DNA of 16,644 nucleotides from Microgenomates group bacterium (GTDB lineage: Bacteria > Patescibacteriota > Microgenomatia > UBA1400 > PJMF01), in contig WRMU01000013.1 of the NCBI GenBank assembly GCA_009776965.1, forward strand, positions 1-16,644. Reading direction: 5' to 3'. Positions 13,007-16,644 of the stretch are shown piece after piece. Each line of letters begins with the position of its first letter. The stretch's first letter is position 1. Under the pieces are notes generated by a model, which saw only the letters and a list, made by a program, of their open reading frames with translations, searched no databases and was not told the origin of the DNA. A program made the translations under genes and the position numbers.

Positions 13007-14215
13007 ATGCCACAAAACAAAAACTCGCTTACCAGCATCGTTTTGGCTGTTGTTCTAGGTGTTTTCTTGGGCTGGGGGACCATGCGTTTTGCTGGGGTTC
13101 GCCAATACGTTCTTGGCGAAACAACTTCCTCCGCCTCCGCCGACATGCGCCTTTTCTATGAGGCTTGGCGCAAACTTTCCGACACCTACTACAAACCTGA
13201 AGAACTCCAAGAAGATCGTATGATCGAAGGCGCCACTGCTGGCATGGTCGATAGCCTCGGCGATGCCTATACTCTCTACCTCCCCCCCGAGAATAATGAT
13301 CGCAGCAATGAAGATATTGCTGGCTCCTTTTATGGTATTGGCGTAGAGCTCGCCTATATTGACGGCGTTGTTGGCATCCAAGCTCCCATCGCCGACACTC
13401 CCGCCGAAAGAGCTGGTATCCAAGCCCGCGATGTTTTCATTCATATCAAGGATGAAATCAATGATGTCGATGAGGAAGTTTATGATTGGACCATCCAGCA
13501 AATCCAGAATGTCCTGCGCGCCAAAGACAAAACTCCCGTCACCATCACTCTTTTCCGCTCCGACTATAATAATAATGAGCCTTTTGAGGTAACTATTGTT
13601 CGCGAAGAAATCAAAATGCAGTCGGTCTGGCTGGAGTTTGTCACCAATAGTCGCTCCCAGACTATTGCTCATCTGCGGGTTGGCTCTTTTGGCGAGCGCA
13701 CCACCGAAGAATGGAATCAGGCTGTCAAAGACATCCTAGCTCGCGGTAATATTGCTGGCATTGCTCTCGACGTCCGCAATAACCCTGGGGGTCTAGTTTG
13801 GGAAGCCATCAAAATTGCCAGCGAGTTTATCGAGGATGGGGTCATTCTCCATCAAGAAGGCCGCAAATCCAGCAATACCCGCGACTATGAATCCACTGGC
13901 CGCTCCCGCCTCAAAGACATCCCCGTAGTGGTCTTGGTTAATGGCGGTTCTGCCTCCAGCAGCGAAATTGTCGCTGGAGCTCTGCGCGATCGTCTCGACA
14001 CCACCATCATCGGCAGCAAAACCTTTGGCAAAGGTTTGGTCCAAGAACGCATAGATTTAAGCAATGGTGGAGGCCTCCATGTAACTGTTGCCACTTGGAA
14101 GCTCCCCAACGGTGATTGGATTCAAGACAAAGGTATTGAGGTGGATATTGAAGCCAAAAACGACTACCAATCCCAAGTTGACGAAGTCCTCAACGTCGCC
14201 ATCGAACAATTCTAG
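13007..14215 (+). CDS. C-terminal processing protease, S41 family (CtpA type)
   Basis: Membrane-anchored serine protease that trims or degrades envelope proteins at their C termini. The 402-residue protein has an N-terminal anchor (about 8-27), a helical N domain with LGDAYTLYLPPE, a PDZ domain (about 105-190: GSFYGIGVEL ... GIQARDVFIHI) and an S41 catalytic core. The catalytic dyad is visible: Ser317 in GSASSSE (314-320) and Lys342 in TFGKGLVQ (339-346), with Gln346 four residues on. The Ser-Lys spacing of 25 residues equals that of the Ser430-Lys455 pair of E. coli Prc. The substrate-groove motif DVRNNPGGLV is present. The whole catalytic set is intact, so it should be active outside the membrane. 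It follows the DUF4190-like gene by 23 nt. Confidence 0.95.
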   Translation: MPQNKNSLTSIVLAVVLGVFLGWGTMRFAGVRQYVLGETTSSASADMRLFYEAWRKLSDTYYKPEELQEDRMIEGATAGMVDSLGDAYTLYLPPENNDRSNEDIAGSFYGIGVELAYIDGVVGIQAPIADTPAERAGIQARDVFIHIKDEINDVDEEVYDWTIQQIQNVLRAKDKTPVTITLFRSDYNNNEPFEVTIVREEIKMQSVWLEFVTNSRSQTIAHLRVGSFGERTTEEWNQAVKDILARGNIAGIALDVRNNPGGLVWEAIKIASEFIEDGVILHQEGRKSSNTRDYESTGRSRLKDIPVVVLVNGGSASSSEIVAGALRDRLDTTIIGSKTFGKGLVQERIDLSNGGGLHVTVATWKLPNGDWIQDKGIEVDIEAKNDYQSQVDEVLNVAIEQF

Positions 14216-14299
14216 CCAAGGTTTGAAACTTAATCAGTTGCGATTGCCCCTTAACTTTACGGTGGTACAAAAATCATAAAACCCCATGTTCGGATGTGG

Positions 14300-14308
14300 T
14301 GTTATAAT
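14300..14308 (+). promoter_or_regulatory. Extended -10 promoter of the glycosyltransferase gene
   Basis: TGTTATAAT (TATAAT at 14303-14308) precedes the ATG at 14338 by 29 nt, giving a leader of about 22 nt without a Shine-Dalgarno. An imperfect hairpin (14280-14286 with 14297-14303) overlaps its upstream edge and could be an end signal for the protease transcript. The rest of 14216-14337 holds no gene that I can see. Confidence 0.5.
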
Positions 14309-14337
14309 CAATTTGTGAAATTTAGCAATTCTTTACC

Positions 14338-15924
14338 ATGCGGAAATATCTAGCTATTTTGAAAACTAAAGATAGATTTGATTGGCTGTTTTTAGCATCT
14401 TCGGTTTTACTTGTCATAATTGCTTTTTGGCTTCACTTGTATCGTTTGCCAGAAGTACCCTACGGCATTCACATTGATGAGGCAGGAATGGCTTACGATG
14501 CCTGGAGCTTGGCTAATTACGGCACTGACCGTTACAACATTAAATATCCTGTATATTTACTTAATTTTGGTATGGGACAAAGTGCTCTCTATGCCTATAT
14601 GACAATGGGATTAATTACCTTTTTTGATATTAATATGTGGACTATCCGTTTGCCAGGGGCTTTGGCGAGCTTAGGAATGATATTAGCAGGTTCATTATTT
14701 ATAAGAGATTATTGGCACAATCGCTGGGCTGGTTTGCTGGGCGGGCTTCTATTAACCATTGCCCCTTACTTTATTATGCAGTCTCGTTTTGGTCTGGATT
14801 GTAATTTATTTGTGAATTTCGCTGTCATATCTCTTTACTTACTGAGCTTAGCCCAGAATAAAAAGAGTTTTTGGCTTTATGTCTTGGCTGGCCTAAGCTG
14901 GGGGATAACTTTATACACTTATGCTTTAAGTTGGTTGGTAGTGGCATTTTATTTATTGTTAGTCGGGTTTTTCTTAATAAAGTATAAGCAAATAAATCTT
15001 AAGCAGAGCATAGCTTTTAGCTTTCCATTAGTTTTATTAGCCACGCCTCTAGTCATATTTGCTGTTATTAACTTCTTCAGCCTTTCACAGGTTGAATTGT
15101 TTGGTTTAACAATTCCTCGGCTTTTGCTTTTCAGGGTTAATGAACTGTCTGGACATAATCTTGGAACAAATTTCTTAACAATTTTACAAAATAGTTTTTT
15201 TAAGGATTGGTTGGATTATAACGCTTTTGATTTTTTCGGACCACTTTATCCTATTTCCATTCCTTTATGTGTTCTCGGTTTTGGATTAGGTACTTGGACT
15301 ATTATTAGACAATTCCGCCAAAAAGTTTTACTCAGTAGTGGCCTAGTGTGGTTGTTATTTATTAGTGTATGGCTGTTTGGCTTGTTTATATCTGGTCCAA
15401 ACATTAACAAAATGAATGGTATTTATTTTGGCTGGGTATTCTGGCTGGTTTGGGCATTAGCATGGCTATGGCAAAAGGTAAAATTTGGACGCATATTTGT
15501 TATGGTCGTACTCTTTGTCTATTTGATTCTTTTTGGGAGCTTTGCTAAATATTATTTTACAGTTTATTCATCGCATATCTACCCTCAGTATTTATTTGCT
15601 GGAGATTTTGCTACCGGCTGGGCTTATGTGTCTAACCGTTTTCCAACACAAACTATTTATTTTGAAGAAAGCTATATTTACTATTTGTTGGGTAGTCGAA
15701 GACCACCTATAAATAATGATATGTATGATTTTATGGTTTACAGCAAGCAAGGCCGCTATCATTTTATGTTGCCAGAATATATTGATATGGAAGCTGTTTA
15801 TATTATCAGGGAGACTAATTATCATTTTCAGAATAGACTGAAAAACATTGGTTTTATTTTGGATTGGTCTGACGAAATATATCAAGTTTGGAAGGCAAAT
15901 GAGATGACTTGTTTAATAAAATAA
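14338..15924 (+). CDS. Polytopic membrane glycosyltransferase, GT39/ArnT-like
   Basis: The 528-residue protein has about 11-12 hydrophobic helices through residue ~400 and a C-terminal extracytoplasmic domain. The first outer loop holds GIHIDEAGMAYDAWSL, whose Asp-Glu pair matches the catalytic or metal-binding DE of PMT/ArnT-type (GT-C) enzymes. These transfer sugars from polyprenyl-phosphate donors to proteins, lipids or polysaccharides on the outer face of the membrane. The PGALASLGMILAGSLFIRDYW and RWAGLLGGLLLTIAPYFI segments are also typical. The target cannot be deduced. Base use differs from its neighbours: the coding strand is T-rich with less C at third positions, while upstream plus-strand genes are strongly C-rich, so the gene is probably of different origin or age. 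The ATG is the first usable start; an earlier GTG is out of frame. Confidence 0.85.
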   Translation: MRKYLAILKTKDRFDWLFLASSVLLVIIAFWLHLYRLPEVPYGIHIDEAGMAYDAWSLANYGTDRYNIKYPVYLLNFGMGQSALYAYMTMGLITFFDINMWTIRLPGALASLGMILAGSLFIRDYWHNRWAGLLGGLLLTIAPYFIMQSRFGLDCNLFVNFAVISLYLLSLAQNKKSFWLYVLAGLSWGITLYTYALSWLVVAFYLLLVGFFLIKYKQINLKQSIAFSFPLVLLATPLVIFAVINFFSLSQVELFGLTIPRLLLFRVNELSGHNLGTNFLTILQNSFFKDWLDYNAFDFFGPLYPISIPLCVLGFGLGTWTIIRQFRQKVLLSSGLVWLLFISVWLFGLFISGPNINKMNGIYFGWVFWLVWALAWLWQKVKFGRIFVMVVLFVYLILFGSFAKYYFTVYSSHIYPQYLFAGDFATGWAYVSNRFPTQTIYFEESYIYYLLGSRRPPINNDMYDFMVYSKQGRYHFMLPEYIDMEAVYIIRETNYHFQNRLKNIGFILDWSDEIYQVWKANEMTCLIK

Positions 15925-15985
15925 TCACTGATGGTTTTATAGTATTTTCTATGAACCCAAGGGATAACTACCTGATCAGTTTGTG

Positions 15986-16013
15986 TTGACAAATACTTCC
16001 TTTAAGTTAATAA
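15986..16013 (+). promoter_or_regulatory. Promoter at the edge of the structured element
   Basis: A perfect TTGACA (15986-15991) and TAATAA (16008-16013) are 16 nt apart. The predicted start near 16020 coincides with the first base of the inverted-repeat element at 16019-16136. Positions 15925-15985 contain no feature I can support. Confidence 0.55.
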
Positions 16014-16018
16014 TAGGT

Positions 16019-16152
16019 GTTGATTGAACATATTTAATATAACACCCTGACTTTTTAGGGTGTATTGCAAATCCAAAAGGCAACTTTTGGGACACATTTG
16101 TAATACCCTCAGGGCTTTTCAATATGTTCAATCAGCTCAAGAGTTGCCTTTT
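16019..16152 (+). ncRNA. Candidate structured RNA or palindromic element with two alternative stems
   Basis: Fold A: TGATTGAACATATT (16021-16034) pairs perfectly with 16121-16134. Inside, CCCTGA pairs with TCAGGG (16045-16050, 16109-16114), an 11-bp stem with one G-U joins 16062-16072 to 16096-16106, and CCAAAAG-GCAA-CUUUUGG (16073-16090) ends in a GNRA-type tetraloop. Fold B: 16075-16091 pairs with 16136-16152 over 17 positions (two G-U), followed by a U run, and excludes the tip of fold A. A promoter lies at its 5' edge and an exported-protein gene starts at 16188. It could be a regulatory leader, a small RNA or a miniature inverted-repeat element; sequence alone does not decide. Confidence 0.5.
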
Positions 16153-16187
16153 TGTTGGGTAAGCACGCAGCCTTAAAAAGTTTGCCT

Positions 16188-16644
16188 ATGAACATTTTAC
16201 CGCTACCAGCAAAATCAAGAAAAATATACAATCACTGTAGAGGGTTTTGTTTATCTGCGGTATTTTTAGTATTCCTCTTTGGGGCTCGCCTCGCTCGCCC
16301 CCAACTCATCTCCGCCCAGACCGCTCTCTCCGACCCCTCCATGAAAGGCAAAGTCATCCATCTTGGCGACAACAAACCTTGGTTAGTAGTCCAATCCACC
16401 ACTCAAACCGGTACTAAGAGTGGTTATGTGTATATCATGAATATAGGCCAAGGTTATTTTCCCAGTTTCTATTGGGGCACCAATAGTACTACTCCTACCA
16501 ATGCCATATCCAGCCTTGCTGACTCCGGCACTATTTACAGCTTTCTTCCCGCCACCATAGGTGGTGTAGCTAAGGCTACAGCACTAGGCTCTCACACTTG
16601 GCAATGGGATAGATGCTCTCAGGCCGGCACCTGCTCTAACCTTG
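16188..16644 (+). CDS. 5' part of a gene for an exported protein (runs off the window)
   Basis: The frame from ATG 16188 stays open to the last base (152 complete codons plus one base), so the gene continues beyond the window. The product begins MNILPLPAKSRK, followed by a hydrophobic stretch (about 22-34, LSAVFLVFLFGA) and ISAQT, reading as a signal peptide or anchor. The mature part is rich in Ser, Thr and Gly, with HLGDNKPWLVVQ, WGTNSTTPTN and two cysteines in RCSQAGTCSN. This suggests a secreted or surface protein, but I do not recognise a family. A -10-like TAAAAA (16174-16179) sits 8 nt before the ATG with TTGTTG (16152-16157) as a possible -35. From about 16275 the plus strand is again C-rich like the main chromosome part. 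Confidence 0.7.
   Translation, partial: MNILPLPAKSRKIYNHCRGFCLSAVFLVFLFGARLARPQLISAQTALSDPSMKGKVIHLGDNKPWLVVQSTTQTGTKSGYVYIMNIGQGYFPSFYWGTNSTTPTNAISSLADSGTIYSFLPATIGGVAKATALGSHTWQWDRCSQAGTCSNL

Noticed and set aside
13055..13672. Minus-strand open frame of about 205 codons opposite the S41 protease
   Set aside because: It mirrors the protease reading frame and shows no domain; the sense frame has an intact catalytic dyad.
14240..14305. Resemblance to a minus-strand 5S rRNA fragment (CTTAACTT and TGTTCGGATG on the plus strand)
   Set aside because: Only two short matches in the right order are present, separated by about 35 unmatched bases; the remaining 5S helices are not visible. An imperfect hairpin next to a promoter explains the sequence equally well.
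16281..16301. GC-rich stretch GGGGC...GCCCC with repeated CTCGC, similar to GGCGAGCG of the MurL-MurD repeats
   Set aside because: The shared string is only about 8 bases and it lies in the signal-peptide coding region; too short to call a copy of the repeat family.

Overview
The window reads as chromosome of a Candidate Phyla Radiation (Patescibacteria) bacterium. This is inferred from gene content and style, not from a marker gene: compact housekeeping proteins, two small two-helix proteins resembling the T4SS_pilin family common in these genomes, a small conserved orphan of about 69 residues, short leaders and overlapping genes. There is no rRNA or tRNA gene to confirm it.

Layout. Positions 12-2698 (minus strand): RecJ exonuclease, a 69-residue conserved orphan with its own promoter and terminator, and a membrane-anchored extracytoplasmic protein. 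Positions 2842-5681 (plus): a soluble histidine-kinase-like protein, RuvX, a HAD phosphatase and RecF, tightly packed with overlaps. Positions 5714-6298: a DEDDy 3'-5' exonuclease-like protein. Positions 6371-7208: two pilin-like membrane proteins separated by a strong terminator. Positions 7215-10292: a 1025-residue fusion of a MurL-type epimerase with a MurD-type ligase. Positions 10303-12069: an ABC exporter half-transporter, overlapping tail to tail with a minus-strand dUTPase (12066-12518). Positions 12567-14215: a small DUF4190-like membrane protein and a CtpA-type S41 protease. Positions 14338-15924: a GT39-like membrane glycosyltransferase of different base composition. Positions 15986-16153: a promoter and a strongly structured element. 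Position 16188 to the end: the 5' part of a gene for an exported protein.

How the genes fit together. RecJ, RuvX, RecF and the DEDDy nuclease serve DNA repair and recombination, and dUTPase guards nucleotide quality. The MurL-MurD fusion would make the D-Glu-containing peptidoglycan precursor starting from L-Glu. The ABC exporter, S41 protease, glycosyltransferase and pilin-like proteins act at the cell envelope.

Most notable: (1) the MurL-MurD fusion, a two-step pathway in one chain; (2) repeated palindromic modules inserted in frame at three places inside that same gene; (3) a promoter-linked element at 16019-16152 with two mutually exclusive long stems, ahead of an exported-protein gene; (4) recurrent -10 boxes only 6-11 nt before start codons, suggesting widespread leaderless transcription; (5) a sharp compositional switch near 14.2 kb.
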